Assembly: GCF_016545825.1 (NCBI RefSeq)
Contig: NC_052613.1
Coordinates: 55,936,833-56,000,832 of the forward strand
DNA from: Eucalyptus grandis
Taxonomy: Eukaryota > Streptophyta > Magnoliopsida > Myrtales > Myrtaceae
DNA length: 64,000 nt
Direction of reading: 5' to 3'
The notes beneath the pieces are model-generated. The model was not told the origin of the DNA. It did not search any database and saw only the letters and a program-made list of their open reading frames with translations. Within the stretch, counting starts at the first letter, position 1. Each line of letters starts with the position of its first letter. Shown one piece after another: positions 40,113 through 54,300 of the stretch. The translations under genes were made by a program, and so were the position numbers.

Positions 40113-43100
40113 TCATTCCGTCGCCTTGCCCTTGCGCCTACTGCTACTAGTCTCTAAGAGATAACATACCATGGAGTCCACATCATCGCCAAATATACTG
40201 TACGCCTCGATCGCCTGGAGATAACTGAATCCCATGGACAGCAAAACCTGCATACCGCTGCTCAGAACACTATCCCGGGAACCATGTTCTCTTCCACTCC
40301 CCATCCTCATCTCACTACCTGAAGGGGCTGTACCCAAATGCATATCAGTAAGTTTGTACATGTCATGTCGAACTTGTAAAAGAATTGTTGGCAGCAGACA
40401 AATATTAAACACATCCTCACTGTAAGGCTACACCGATAAGTTTGCTTAAAATGGCAATGTTGGAAAGCTTTTTGACTAAGACCTATTTTAAGGGACACAA
40501 ATTGTCGTGAAATTTTCTTGGAAACAAGCCTTTTTCAGGTGATTCAACATTTCCAACTGGTTGCTTTGATCCATTCCAACAATTGCTACAAGATGTAGCT
40601 ATATGCCGAACAGGAATTGACAAACAATGTTAACTACTGATAGAAACATCAAAATGCAATATCCCAATTATACTTTTTCTCTTTCCTTCAACTAACTCAG
40701 GATCGACAGACAACATTAACCAGATAGCAACATCAAAATGCAATCTTCAAATTATACTTTTTCTTTTCCTCCAACCAAGTCAGCATTCATTTTGTTTTAG
40801 ACACACTTCCAAAAAGCTAATTTCCAATGACTGGCAGCATGTCTCTTTAGTTGATCCAAATGAGCTGATGGAAAGTACCTTTTACCACAGAGAAAAAGGG
40901 GAAAGAAAGAATTCTTACTTCCACCAGAAGATGATGGTTCCGCATTAGAAGTAGAAGAGTCTTGAATAACAGGTTGTTTCCTGAGTTTGTCAATGGCGAG
41001 ATACTCAGCCCGAGAAGCTTCCATAACCATGCGCTCGATTTCCTTCTCCGTCAACTCGAGGTCAGACCAAAAGCGACCCTCTGCCAAAAGAGCCTGCCAA
41101 AAGACATAATTAGGGGAAACGCATGATAGCATTAACTATAATCTCACAAATCACCCTACAAAGAAACCACAGCACTAACATTATCAATCTGTTGATCTTG
41201 CTGAGCTTTAATGGCTGCCTTTACTTGATCTTTGTCAACATTTGTCTGCAAAAGAATTCCCAAGTAAGATAGGGACAAAAGTGTATCAATATCAATGTGA
41301 GATTCAAAGACAACTAACTGCTACTGTGAACAGAAGGCAAATTTTGCATTTTTACCCCCTTCAAGGAAGTCATAAAACCCCAAGGGAACTTCTGATCACA
41401 GCATGGTTCCACTCACTATTCACTGTGCTTAATAATCGCAGAACTACTGAAAATACGGTCTAGCTGACTATGAGACAGCAACAACCATAATTGAGGGAAA
41501 TTGGAGAGTTGGAAATCCAACTACTTCTTCACGATATAAAGACTTCAGTCCAGTGCATCAGCTAAATACAAATGGAGGAAAACTAAAACTTTTCATCTAT
41601 TCATTTCACTAGGCAATTAGAAAGCCATTTCCATGTGTGAGAAAAGGAGTACTCAAAACAACAATAAATTTTTTCTCGTAGGGATGAGAATTCAAGATAT
41701 CAAAGCGAATCAGTCAATTACGATCAATGCAAAAGATGCAACCCTCAACCTAAGCAAAGGCTAATCTAGAATATTTGGCAAGGAGAAATACAAATAAACA
41801 TGATACACACCCCACGGAAAGAGCTGAATCCAAGTCCTGCACCAATTGCCAAACGACGTGGATCCACAAGAGAATTATAATGATTTCCATGATGGTAGCT
41901 AAGTCGAATGGGTGGCATGTCAGTGTTGTAGCTCCCCTGGAAAATATTGATAGGCTCTGCATTGAGAAGCACCAGTTAAAAGAACAAGCCTTCAAAGTAC
42001 AAAATTAGGGACGAATTAAAAGCCAGTAGCGAGCAGCACCTGTGCTGTAGGAATAGATGTGTATTGGTCGGTTATAAATCTCACAGAATGCTTGGATCTC
42101 AACATTGTTCCCATATACCTGACCGCGAAAAAAGCATTTCAGCAAAACAGATGAGCAAGATCATCTCCATGTTTGAGTCAAACAGAAGGCAAAAGTAGAA
42201 ACAAAAAATGGTAACACTGTCAATGTGAACATGTAATTCGGTCATAGCCAAACAGAAGGTTCACCAAATATGTCAACAGAAACAATAGTAAAAAGCAACT
42301 AATTATGAGAGGAAGATAGTAAAATATAATTTTCATTTTAAGCATATGATTAAGACGCACAAAGTCAATGAATAACACAGAAAACGCCACCGCAACTTCC
42401 ACCCATGACTATTACTTTGAAGCTTCCATCAAGCTCGTAAGAATCCAAAGTGTTTGGAGATCAGGCAACGAGTCTTGGCAACTAATTATCCACTTCTACT
42501 AGCATATTGTCCTGCCAACTGCACCATATGACATAATTCCCTAGGATTGGCAATTCATGCCACTGCATCATAATTGCATTTTCAACCCTGGTCAATCAAG
42601 GTAAGCATTTGAAGCACTGTAGCTATTATAAAAGAGTTAAGCATATCATTTCATTTCATATTCAGGTCTTCTGCATTTCAATTGTGACAATTGTTATTGA
42701 CATTAATAATTAGCTAACGGTGCAACTGCAGATTCAGTCTGTCAAACAGTGAAACCGCCACTTGACCAGTTCTCTAATAGATCTGGTTTTAAAAAAGACT
42801 TGTTTAACTTGTATCAGGTTGCTTATAATTGCTTTCCTGTCATGTGAAGTGACTTAGAAAACTTCAACAATCTCATGTTTGATCACATCCCAAGAAGAAC
42901 AGTTCAATAGTATCATAAGCTAGTAGATAAGAATTGGCACCCATGGCCTGTCCCATCACAACTTATTTAACCACAAGTCACAGCAGTACCTACAGAGCAA
43001 ATCTACATAAGTTCCCATTTTTGAATTAAGGGTGTTAAAGGCCTATAACCAACAAAAGTGAATAATTTCAACACTCACGGCTCTTACAAGAAGCTTGCTC

Positions 43101-46074
43101 CACTTCTACCACATACTATTAAGCACAAAATCCATTGATAAAAAACAAGTTAAAGCTGCAAAGGCAAATGGGACTGAAAAATGGGGAGTAAACCAAATGC
43201 TACCCAACAAGGTAGCATAAGCAGTCAACTTTGCTGGAAATGAACTACATGATGACTCGAATATATCTCCTACTCAATAAAACATGCTTGACTGCTGGTG
43301 CAAGGCACTAGAAAAATAGTTGCTTTTTCAAAATCAATATCCTTCAGAAAGATTAACAAGGATGAGCTTCCAGATATTTCAGATTTAAATTCCAAGAAAG
43401 TTATGGGAAAACTAGTGGAAGCACAATTGAGGATTGGGATAAGGTTGTTTGAGGTTGTTTCCAAACATGCAACGGCAACCTTTACTCTCTGCAAGAAGAT
43501 GGAGCTCTAAGATGGAGATGCATGTTAAGATGCAGATTAAGATACCAAAACACCTAAAAGGACGAGGAATAAGACTAGGGAAATATCTTGAATATCTGGA
43601 GCTTACTAATATTTTACACATATGTCAGAGCACCGCATATAGATAACACCACTTAGCGCTAAAAAGCTTCTTTGCCAATGTCATATTCAAACTAAGTCTC
43701 CCAACCACTTGCACCTACTGAGCTGTCTCCAGATTTTAGGTGATGCAAACATTACAATGTTTCGATTATGTGGCAGTAGATATTCTTTGGAAAGTTAAAC
43801 CCTTCCCACTCCCCCCGGGGCTAAATTTACATCCTAGAAACACAGTCATGTCCCATGTCCAACACTACTCAAGCTGGCCAATCAAAAAGAAAAGTAAAAT
43901 GGCCACTAAAATTTTGCATACCTTGTCTCTTCTCTTTCTGCGGCAGTATTGTGTGAAATTTTCAGTGACAAACTGAGAGAAGTGATCTCTTTCCCGCTCC
44001 TAAACAAGGACAAAAATGGCAAGCAGAGACAAGTATTATGATAAAGCATATGCTTTACTAATTGCTGAAAGCAGAAGCATGGCGTATACAAACGGCATGA
44101 GTATCTAAATATGTAACAGAAGATCAAATAGAAGGAAGAACATACACCAAGGGAAGTGAAATAACACATGAAAGGACAAAAACAATGATGATGTCTGATT
44201 AGTTCATGCATAAATCCATACCACTCATCAGTAAGATGTTGGTAGACAGGTAGTCCAAGACAATAGCAACACTATATGTAGTCTGACATATTTGTAAAAA
44301 ATTAAAAAATAAAATAAATAATAGTTGCGAGAAAGAACTGGCACACTTTCTAGCATTTATCAGCCTCTTGAAAATGCACAATCAATTCACCTTGAACCAT
44401 ATCAAGAAAATCACATGTCAGATGACAATGTTGATGATGATAAGAAAAATTTCTTTTATGCATAATTAGTTTCAGGAGATTCCTTTTTCAACTTTTCCTG
44501 CACTAGGAAGATTCCGACCTTCATCCTTTATCGTTTCAAACACCAAATCCATTTCATTACTTTCCTTTACCTTCTTTGCTTGTTCAAATTTATACTATTC
44601 TCTAGCACCACCATGACCAAAACAAAATACTGGGGAACAAATCACTTAATTGTACCTGATTAAGTATCCATTGATAACTATATGAAGAAATTATTTATAG
44701 GGAAGTAGACAAGATGCACATGATATCTTATTGGAAAGACTGTTTGTATCAGATGACTAAAATAATCTCATATACCTATTCATTAAAGTGGATAACAATC
44801 AACCAACAATTAACCATCCAAAATGGCACGTGACCACAGCACTCTATACTCTTTTAGTCTAGGAAAGCATTGTAAACAGGACCAGAGCATGTGAGGAGAT
44901 AAACATACCATATAGTCTATACACATTTGCCTGACAAGATCATGCTCATCAGAGTCCCCATGAACTTGATCTGCAACAGCACGAAAGAGACAGTTCCCAT
45001 CCTCCAACATCCTCTTGACTTCCAAACCCTTACTCCTTCTAATTTCAATCTCGAATTGACGTTCTCTTTCCTGATAAAAATTTAAAGTACCAGCAAATCA
45101 GATAATAGTTTCATACATCAAATAACTTCCTTGTAAAATAAAGCCTAATGCACAAGCCCCAACAAAACTATGAAGGCCTTATTAAATGAGTCACGTGCAC
45201 TATGTATTTCAATTAGGTGGCTAAAAACAAGAGACAAATTCAAGAAGAAGAATCAGCCAAAAAGTTTAACGTAAAATGACAACAGCCACAAAGATGCAAA
45301 GAAAAGGTTATTCTGGTACTAAAGACGACGAGATTAAGTTTGCACGATTGAATTCTTTTGAAAGATCATATCTTGTATTGCCTTCAGAAGTAAAATACTC
45401 ACCAAATCATCATAAGATACAAAGCATGGTCCCTGCTCATCCGCGCTGTTATAACCTTCGCTTTCACAGTGAGATCTTGGAGAAGAAGGTCGTGACCCAG
45501 TAGGTGAAGTTCGAGTTGAAAGAACAGGCCGGGCAACTGATCTTCTGGAAGAACCAAGTCGTGCAGAATTTAAGCTTCCCATTGGAGTTCTCTTTAAGCT
45601 TGAGTTTGCGACCGATGGCCTTGGTGGGGCTGGAGGAGGTGGCGGATGCAAACTCCCAACAGCACTTTGCAAGTTGCTTGTGCCCTCATTCTCTTTTAGA
45701 TCAACAGGCTTCAGCCCGCCTAATCCTTTCGAGACTTCCTCTGAACTAGGAGGGTCATCAATAACCAAAAGGTCGCCATCGATAATCTCATTACCCAAGT
45801 TCTCATCCTGATCACCCTGATATCCTTCCAAATGTTCGTCGCTTTTCACCGCAGTATTGTCACCACCACAATAATATTCGGACAGTTCATCCACAACAAC
45901 TTGTTCTAATACCTCCTCTTCACTTTCCTCATCTTTGGCAGCAGAAGCAACCGGAGTAGTACCAGAGGGCTGTAGCTCTGTTCTAGCTGAGGAAGAAGGC
46001 CCAGGCAAGGAAGAAGAGCGGTTCGGATTTGATGACGAACCACCTGAGCCTCTCTGAACTAAGATCCGAGTCAT
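40113..46074 (-). CDS. OTLD1: OTU-domain deubiquitinase, OTLD1-like
   Basis: OTLD1 is a plant OTU cysteine protease reported to deubiquitinate histone H2B with a histone demethylase partner, repressing target genes. Eight exons (45403-46074, 44909-45070, 43922-43999, 42040-42118, 41811-41956, 41180-41245, 40919-41093, 40113-40327) give 530 residues. The N-terminus starts MTRILVQRG, as in the Arabidopsis protein, and runs through a long acidic, Ser/Pro-rich disordered part (SPTGSRPSSPRSH, EGYNSADEQ). The OTU domain has MLEDGNCLFRAVADQ with catalytic Cys about 251, VYGNNVEIQAFCEIYNRPIH and SYHHGNHYNSL with catalytic His about 356. A conserved helical segment follows (LTEKEIERMVMEASRAEYL), then a UBA-like C-terminus (QVLLSMGFSYLQAIEAYSIF) ending RRKGKATE. 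Intact, with frame kept throughout. Confidence 0.96.
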
Positions 46075-46823
46075 CGTGCGGATGGGTTATCGTTAATTTC
46101 GCCAGCAACAACAGAAAACCTCCTTGCCCCCTCCCGGAACTCGCTGTCTTTAGAGAGCCAACACCATGCTGAGAGGTTTATCACGCGCTCTGGCCTTGGG
46201 CGTGGTGACGCCGATACCGCGGCTGAAGGATTTCTTCCAGCCTAACAGCGAGTCCTTCTCTGCCGCGCGAATCAGTCTCTGCATTCCCCTATCAATTCTC
46301 ATGAGACCGTGACCTCCTAATTCGTTAAAAGGAAACACTCTCTCTAAGTAAGACCAATTCCCAAAAGTCCAAAAGAACTGACCTTGATAGCCCCACGCTG
46401 CAAATTCAAACGACCGATTCAACGCATGAGCAAAACACGAAAAAAGAAAAAACAGAAAAAAAAAAGGGTCATCTACTTCCAAGATCATCCTCCGATCACA
46501 TGGAGGATCAAGTCATCAAATTTCACGGACGCCCAGAAGAACACAAAGAAAGAAGAAGAAGAAGGACATAAAAGAAAAGAAAACCTAAACCTAGAGGTGA
46601 ACACCAATGACCGACCCCTCGAAGCGGGAGGGAAGAACAACCCTAGCCTCCGACGCGGACCCCTCAACCGCCGCGGCAGAGAGAGATCGGCGACACGAAC
46701 CAAACCCTAGAGTTGACTCGAGGGAGGGGAGGGAGAAGAAGTAGACTCACCTCGGCGAGTGGGAATCCAGGAAGAAAGCGGGAAGAGAGATTTACTGAAG
46801 CCGCCGCCGATTCGAATGGGGGA

Positions 46824-46854
<31 letters not shown>

Positions 46855-47230
46855 TGATGATGATGATGATGGATCGGAGAGAGGAAATGGGGGCGGCTGG
46901 TGACTTGGAAACGAAGGAAGGAGGAAGGAGAAAGGAGAAAGGAGAAGAAAGACTGATGCGAGAAGGAGTCCCTTTCTTCTTTTATGGAGAGATCAGAGAA
47001 TGAGTGCAGAGAGAGAAAGTGAACGTTTAGAGAGAGAAGATGAGAGGCTTTTATGGTGGTGAGAGGGGGAGGGCCGGGTGACGTGGAACTTTCTGGGGCC
47101 GGCGGCGTCACCTCCCCCGCCGATTGATTCCGCACGTGCTGCGGCTCGTCCCCTAAAAGTTCATACGCGTGCGAAATCATTCCTTCGTACTTACGGCTAA
47201 GTTCCATTGAAGTCCGATAATCCATCGATT
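46075..47230 (-). promoter_or_regulatory. OTLD1 5' leader and promoter region
   Basis: Upstream of the OTLD1 ATG. It includes the uORF at 46150-46302, a purine-rich A/G tract (about 46435-46465), and a GAA run followed by ATG/GAT repeats (about 46828-46870), which appear as TTC and ATC runs on the transcribed strand. The leader could contain an intron (a TTAG acceptor-like site sits just above 46319). Confidence 0.4.
46150..46302 (-). CDS. Candidate upstream ORF of OTLD1 (50 codons)
   Basis: An open frame starting MRIDRGMQRLIRAAEKD and ending KARARDKPLSMVLAL stops 75 bases before the OTLD1 start codon. A second in-frame ATG is at 46284. It is basic and ordinary in composition, and lies where a leader should be. 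A uORF here would be expected to lower main-frame translation. Transcription and conservation are unknown; the frame stays open further upstream to 46488. Confidence 0.35.
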   Translation of the reverse strand: MRIDRGMQRLIRAAEKDSLLGWKKSFSRGIGVTTPKARARDKPLSMVLAL

Positions 47231-48605
47231 AGAAGATTTTTACCCTTTTTAACTCCCTCCAATTTGGATTAAGTAATACACTAATATGAGGTGCTGGTTT
47301 GATTGCTCATCCATCATAGCCCAATTAGGATCGGCAGCTGCTCGCGAGACCCTGGCAATGATTTTTCATTACATTTTGGGAACTAGATGGGGGAGTCGTT
47401 TCTCAGCTTGCTCCTGATGAAAGTTTTACAAGACGAACGAATTGATGTTCCCCTGGCAAAACATCCCAATTAGCTTCTCTTTGCTTGCACAAAGGGTCAT
47501 GAGGATCGGTGGGAATCATGACTACTGGTGAGGCCCATATCGGCGAGGGTCGACGGCCTTCGCCAAGAGGGTGAGAAGGCGGCAATCCCCCTTCCAAGTT
47601 TAAACCCCCTCTATCCTTCTCATCTTTGTTCAAGTTCTTATTTTCTTTCCTTTTCTTTTGAGTTTTTGGTTGCGTTTCCTTCTACCTTTTTATTATTAGG
47701 GAAAAATAATCATAAAAATCACTCCCAATTATGTCACTTTTCTTGCGACATAAAAAATTCAAAATTATCTCTATTGTGATATATTTAATCTAAACTTTTC
47801 TTGTGACATAAAAAAATCGTAGAATTTGTACTTATTTGACATATTTAGTCTCTATTAAAGTTTTATTAGATGATTTTTTAACTAAAATAATGTCGTTTTT
47901 ATTTCACTTAAGTTATATAGGCACCACATCAATTAGTTTGCTTCCAGACATCCATGAAATAAAAAAGAGTAAAATGTCTTATACAGTTACAAATTAAGGA
48001 TTTTTTGTATTACGGATTCGAGTAAATATATTATAATGGGTATAATTTTGAGTTTTTCTATGGAAATTAAACCTTATTCTGTTTATTCCCTATATCGTTA
48101 GGGGAAAGATTTTTGTATGAATTGTCTCGACCAATTTTTCCTTTTCCAAACAAAAGCACTTTTGACTTTTGTACGCATTTCTTAGCTACGAAGATGAGTT
48201 AGTCCAGGTCGGTGCTCGCACCTGGGAGAACAGCGTGTGAAAAGAGGAAAAATTATCCGATCGGTGTTAAATTTATCGTACAAACCCAATTCAGCCATGA
48301 ATTTTTTAATATTTTTCAATTTACTCCTAAATTTTGTGGGCAATTCCGATGAAGTCTTTTTACCTAATTTTTATTAGAAATTAGTGACGTGACAGTATAT
48401 CATAGCGAAGGCGCGAAACTAAATTGAAAAAATTAAAAAACTTAAAACTGAACTAATCCATGCATTAAATCACTGCTTCAATGCACTTCACAGGCAATTT
48501 TCACAACTGTACAACGATCCAACGAGAGCGCCGCAGTAATGTGTCCTTCAACTTTCTTTCAGAATTCCAGAGGCTGATGATATGAGAGACAAGCAACTTT
48601 CTAAC
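47231..48605. other. Intergenic region between OTLD1 and CASP genes
   Basis: AT-rich, no recognised gene. A two-copy repeat (about 47741-47860) shares ttttcttg(c/t)gacataaaaaa and gacatatttagtc-like parts. The right end near 48480-48605 is probably the CASP 3' untranslated region. Confidence 0.4.
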
Positions 48606-49445
48606 TCATAACCTTTTGAGAGAGATGGTGGACAAAACCACCAGGAATATGAAGATCAAGGCCGCGACGAAGGAAGCCACGACGGCGCCGCTGACTTCCT
48701 GGCAGAAATCGTTGAATTGCCGGCAAATGGCGAGCCAGTTCGCGTTCTGAGCCAAGTAGATGATGGCCGCTGCCAACGAGGCTGCTGCCATCGTGAGCGC
48801 CACGAATATCTGCGACGATATGGTAGATTGATTGTGTTAGGAACGGAACGCATTGCATTTGTTTCATTTTATCAGTAGGATTAATGGATGATGATAATGA
48901 GCATGTTGTCTCATGAGATAGAATAGATTACAGTGTCGAAGATGAGGAGGAGGAGCCTTGGACCGACGGCCTGGGGCCGGACGATGCACACGATAGAGAA
49001 GGGCAAGGAGAGGACGAGGTATGCGCTCGGCCCGGCATTCGCGATCACGAAAAATCTGCATTTCATGTCGGTCAAATTGAATTTAACATCATTAAGCGTG
49101 AAGGATAAAGTAGCACGAACAAAATCAACATGATCCCAAAATCAAATTTGCATACGTGAATGCCGGGAGATCGTCGTAGCTGGCCTGGAACTGGAAGAAC
49201 TGCGTGAAGAATGGGAGTGTTTGATCGGTGGTTCCCATGGTCGTCGCGGCAGCTAAAGTGGTGCCGGTGGCCACTAGCCTGAGAAGGAAGTCGAACACTG
49301 CGACGCCTTTCTTCCATCCTCCTCTTCCTGCTCTGGCGGCAGCCACCGGAGGAGGTGCCACTCCAGCAACCGCTTTCGCTTTGGCTCTCACCTTTGATTC
49401 GAACCTAGAAAGTGGCGTCGCGTCACCATTCTTTGATGAGTCCAT
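48606..49445 (-). CDS. Casparian strip membrane domain protein (CASP)
   Basis: CASPs are four-helix plasma-membrane scaffolds that organise peroxidases and lignin deposition at the endodermal Casparian strip. Three exons (49156-49445, 48932-49055, 48606-48809) give 205 residues. Helices are at about 48-70, 97-121, 131-157 and 178-200, with the conserved Arg (R56) in helix 1 and Asp (D137) in helix 3. The first extracellular loop contains [20 protein letters not shown], the signature that separates true CASPs from CASP-like proteins. The second loop has [14 protein letters not shown] with the conserved Trp and paired Cys. The cytoplasmic N-terminus is basic and Ala/Pro-rich. The start at 49445 (MDSSKNG) is chosen over an upstream frame extension because it fits the family. 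Root endodermal expression is expected from the family. Confidence 0.94.
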
Positions 49446-51353
49446 GGAACTGATGTCTTTCTGTCTGCGCAATGTGTTGGATAAGATTTTACTGTAGTGA
49501 GGCTGTGAGATACCATGTTGAAGCAGGCTAATATTTAGGGGAACTTGGATTAGAGCCAGAATTTAGAAAATGAATGGGTTGGTTCCGGCTCTTTTTCTTG
49601 TTCGGTTTTTTTATTTGTCTAGAAGCCCACCAACGTCCTGACAGATTTGAAGGAGAGGATAGGTTGTTCCTGCTCCACTTTCTCACCTCAAAAAACCTGA
49701 GTGCCAGTTTTTTAATATAAGAACACCATGCACTGTATAGTTGGATATGGAACTGGGATTGCTTTTGGATCATGCATGACAAGATGAATTTGACTCTGAT
49801 TTTGTGAAGGGTACTTGCAAGGAGTACGAAAATCGAAAATCAAAACACTCAACTCCGAGTCATTACCAGAAGACATTGGCTCATATCAATGCGCAATTTC
49901 AGCGGCGATGATGTCCTTATTGAACTTTGGCATTAAGATCAACATTTCAAAAGATGGGACGAAAATTCGCCTAAGCAACACATGCTCCTTAGCTATGTAG
50001 CACCGATACTCTTTGGAAGCCTTCGTGTCATATCCAACACTCCTACACGTGTCCGACACGCAGTCAACGAATGTCGAAAAATCTAACACGTGATCAACTC
50101 TCTCCGACACGCGAGTCTTGAATTTCAACATGCATTCCGACACGCATGGGTCAATTTTAAAAATTTCTAATACTTGAGGGATCAAAATATAAATATACAA
50201 AAAAAAAAGTAATAAAAAATGTTATAAATATACACGCACGGGTCAATTCTTTTTTTCAGTTTTTTTAGAATTGTTTTAATTTTTTAAGTCTTTTACTATG
50301 CAAGAAGTAATAAAAATATTATATGTGATAAATAAATAAATTTAAAAATATCATTTCAGTATTTTTCTTTAAACAATGTTTTTTTCCTCTAAATTTTATG
50401 TATTATTATAACAAATTAAAATAATGAATGCTATTATTTAATATTTTTCATGTAAATTAATTTTAGGCTGTTTTGTTATTATTTATTTATGTATTTATAT
50501 ATAAAAATATATTTAATATATCACGTGTCGGAATTCTCTATTTTTAATAAATGATGTGTCGATGTATCGTGTCGTGTCGTATCGCGTGTCAGTGCTACAT
50601 AGCTCCTTAGCCAGCCAATCAACCAGCTTCACTGCTTCAACCGGATAAAACTTCCGGCGTGGTCAATACGCCAAGAAACATGGCTTAAAAGCTCTCAAAA
50701 CTAGAAAAGATAGAGAACTGACTTGAGGATGAGAACTCGTTGCTGGAAAAACAAGCCATGACCCCATCTAGTCATTATTATAGAATCAACTACCAACACC
50801 ACAACTAAACTTTATCCCATCAAGTACGGGAGAAATTGAGAAGATGGATCAGCCAACAACCAGGATATCCTTTTGTACCGGTCAATCCAAATCCAACCAG
50901 CAGCATGGTTTCATATGACCAGATTCCCAGGAACAAAAGACAATAACAGATGGCATGTCAAAAAGTCGGGAAAAAGAGTCGAGGGCTCTTGATTGCATCA
51001 AGTTGAATCATCCAATTAACGCAATTAGTTTAACTGCGGTTTAAATCAAAACATGTACCCGTGTTCAAAACCAAATTGCCTCGTGTTACATGAACATATA
51101 GAGAGCTCTCAAGGAACAGAAGACGCGTTAATCTCTCCTTTTGACACACCACAAACTCCTACAGCTAGTCTTTTATTCTATTCGTATCAAAATCCACAAG
51201 GGAATACAATATTGATGCAGAAGCTGTCCAGTGATTTCAACTAGCTCCCCCGCGTGTTGTATTGAACGGATATGCAGTGTCAAGAGGAATTCCTCTTCTG
51301 AACTCAACAAAAATAAAATAATATGCATACACAATCAGTCATCAACATGTTTC
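49446..51353. other. Intergenic region between CASP and ELM1, with a MITE
   Basis: No gene seen. It holds the CASP promoter, the MITE at 49993-50602 and, next to 51353, the ELM1 3' untranslated region. Confidence 0.45.
49993..50602. mobile_element. 610-bp MITE, probably hAT-derived, with perfect 8-bp target duplication
   Basis: Terminal inverted repeats CTATGTAGCAC at 49993-50003 and GTGCTACATAG at 50592-50602, flanked on both sides by the identical octamer CTCCTTAG (49985-49992 and 50603-50610). Next to both ends are GTGTCGGACACG-like inverted motifs (acacgtgtccgacacg on the left, cacgtgtcgg and gtgtcgtgtcg on the right). The interior is AT-rich and non-coding. The 8-bp duplication and size fit a non-autonomous hAT element. 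Confidence 0.85.
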
Positions 51354-54300
51354 TTATGTACGTAGTCTCCATCCCCGCTCAGCAAGCGCTTCACGCACCC
51401 GATTAGCAGCCTCAGCGGTGTCATTAAGGGGAGGATAGCTCCAACTTTCCCAAATCTGTAAAAGAAAATGGGGAATTTTTAAAAGATTGTACTGAAAGGA
51501 AGAACCAATGCAAAGTGTGACCAGGACTATGCCATGGTCTGTACTTTGACATTCTTGCAAAAGTTAACTCAAATATACTTACATCCTCAGAGCCCAAGAA
51601 TGGCCGAACTACACCTCGCTCCCTCAGAGACTTGTGAAAGTCTGCATACTTCCAGGTACACCGCTCAGCTCCCATTACATACACAGGCTTCCTGCAGGTG
51701 TAAACACAGTAATAATTAATACAGGAATTAACAAAACAATATTCGAAGACTTAAATCTGTCAACAGGTAAATTCTCCAACAGAAATTTCTACAAGCTCAA
51801 GCTTACCCGGTGCTGCAGACTTCACTGATCATACTGATTGAATCTGCTGTGACAACAAAGGCATCAGCCCATGCTAGATGCCCCATGTGTGGATTAGGCT
51901 CTAACAAAAGAACATTTAGCACATGTCAGAAAAAACATCTGCAGTTCATTATCTAAGCTCAAACAATGAACAGTATGAAAAGCAATCATAGTTACCTTGA
52001 CCATCCCAGATGAAAACTTTTGGATTATCGCCAAGTTGTTTCACTATAATACTGGATACCTAAGGGCATATGGTATATCAATCAAAACAAGAGACCTGAA
52101 AGTTTTAGAAGATTTTTAACTCCAGTCTCACCTTATCAGGTGTTCTACTAGAGAAAGAAATTCTCACGGTCCCACAGCTTGCGAGCACACTCAATAAGTT
52201 AGATATCAACTTCTTTGCAAGATCTGCTCCATATCGACATTGACCTATAACAGTGAATTGCACCATTAAATGGAGTTAGATAGGAATTAATTAAAAGTTC
52301 AAATTATCTACAAACAGAGGAGTAGGTGAGTTCATTAATCACAGTATCACCAAGACTTGTACATATATACAAACAAACCTAAGAACTTTTCTATGATGCT
52401 TATCTCAAGATAAGACATTACACAAGCCTAATCAACACCATTAGCCTATCTTGCAGTCCTGCCAAGTGCTGCTGCTGCTACTGCTGCTCGATCTCATACA
52501 CTACGTGCCCACATTCTAGCGACCCTCAAAAGATTGATTACGTGCCCCTGAACTATATTGATGCAATTTATCAAACTTCAATCAGTTATAATTTCCAACA
52601 GAAAATTTAAAGCTACTCTCTCAAGAATCCAATGCCTTAGTGACTGATTAAACAATCATACCCATGGCATCACCCAAAAAGTGAGTCCACCAAGCCGGTG
52701 CAGGATGGTCCTCAACTGTGCATCCATTCAACCACAAGGGAATGAAGAACCAAATTCACAGGTTACTTCCCACAAATACTAACCTTTATAAGCATTTTTC
52801 ATGTAATGTCCCAGTTCCCTTCTGTTTTATTATAATTGATTGTAAAAGACAAGTGTTATTATATACATCATATTAAAAAACCAAAATGGCAGACAATGAA
52901 TCGAAATACTAATTTGAAATTATCACGGAAAGCAGAACTTCTATGGAATCTGTGAAGAGATTCAAATACATACGTGTAGGTCCTCCTATATTAACCACAA
53001 GTAAGGGTTTTGGCAAGGGTGCAAACTCATCATTCCAAGCACTGGCTGCATTCCGCAGTGCAGCAGAATCAATTTGGTGCAAAGCTCCAACGGTAAGGAC
53101 CTGAGACCAAGAACTCTTAGCATAGATACGACTTATGTAAGCCATATGTGGAATTCCTGATAAGTACCACATGCTCATTGGGAGGTTCCTGTGGAGTTAA
53201 CCATCGCTTTAAGAATCGAGGAACCTGCTCCTGTGCCTGAGGGGTCAGAGGATAGTAGTCATGTCGAGGGGTGATCACCAAATCAAACCTATTTAATTTT
53301 ACCCTTGGATGTTGAATCTGCAACAGAGAAAACCAAGAAGAAACCAATACCCAGTTACACATAAACTAAAAGAGCAACAGGTGCACTAACACAAATTTAC
53401 ACAGAGCAATGACTAGAACTAACCAAAAATAAAGAAAGCATTCCTACATAGGCCACCAGTTCAGTGCACAGATGAGCACGGATAAGTATAAACATACCTG
53501 AACAACAAAAACATTCTCTGATGCTAACCGCTTTATGGAACTTGCGACAGATATTGTATCTCTGCCAGATGCAACGACTAATAGAGGCCCATCCCTGTTT
53601 TAATTAGGACTAAATGCGTTAGTAACAACCTCAAAGTATGAAACGATATGTGTGATCACTAAGAAAGAAGCAAAGCAATCCCATTTGTCAAAGGGAAGCA
53701 TAATCAACGCAGATGAAGCTGGACAAAGAACTTTTAAGGGGTTAAATGTACAACCGAAAAAAGTCTACACTGCTAGCTGAAAACTGTTGTTCTTTATCTA
53801 TTTTAAGCTCGATAGCTTATATAATTTGCTAACACACCCCATAATATCCATTTCACAAGTGACGAGATCTATCTGTATTAAGAATTCACCTATCATGGGA
53901 CCCTAAGACATACTGATATCCAATGGGACAAACAAAATGAAGGGGAGCATAGGGAAAGAATGAAAAGTTTATAATATAAATTAGCAAATTCATGATACCT
54001 AAAGGATCAAACAAAGTACTTCAAAACTCCATTTACCTAGGACTACTCTGGAGGCAGGAAACAGCTCGTTACCATCATAAATGGAACTAACATAGATATC
54101 ATTGACGTTACCATGTTGATTATAACAAAATAGACAAATAAAGATATGCTGATAGCAAAGCACCTAACTTACATTACAAAATAACATTAGAACTTTCTGC
54201 ATCCATCCGTAGAGTCAACTACACAATCGTGAATGTGCTCTCTTTAGTATCTTTAGTAGGAGATCTAAATTCTCAAAACCCTACCCTAAAATTTTCATCT

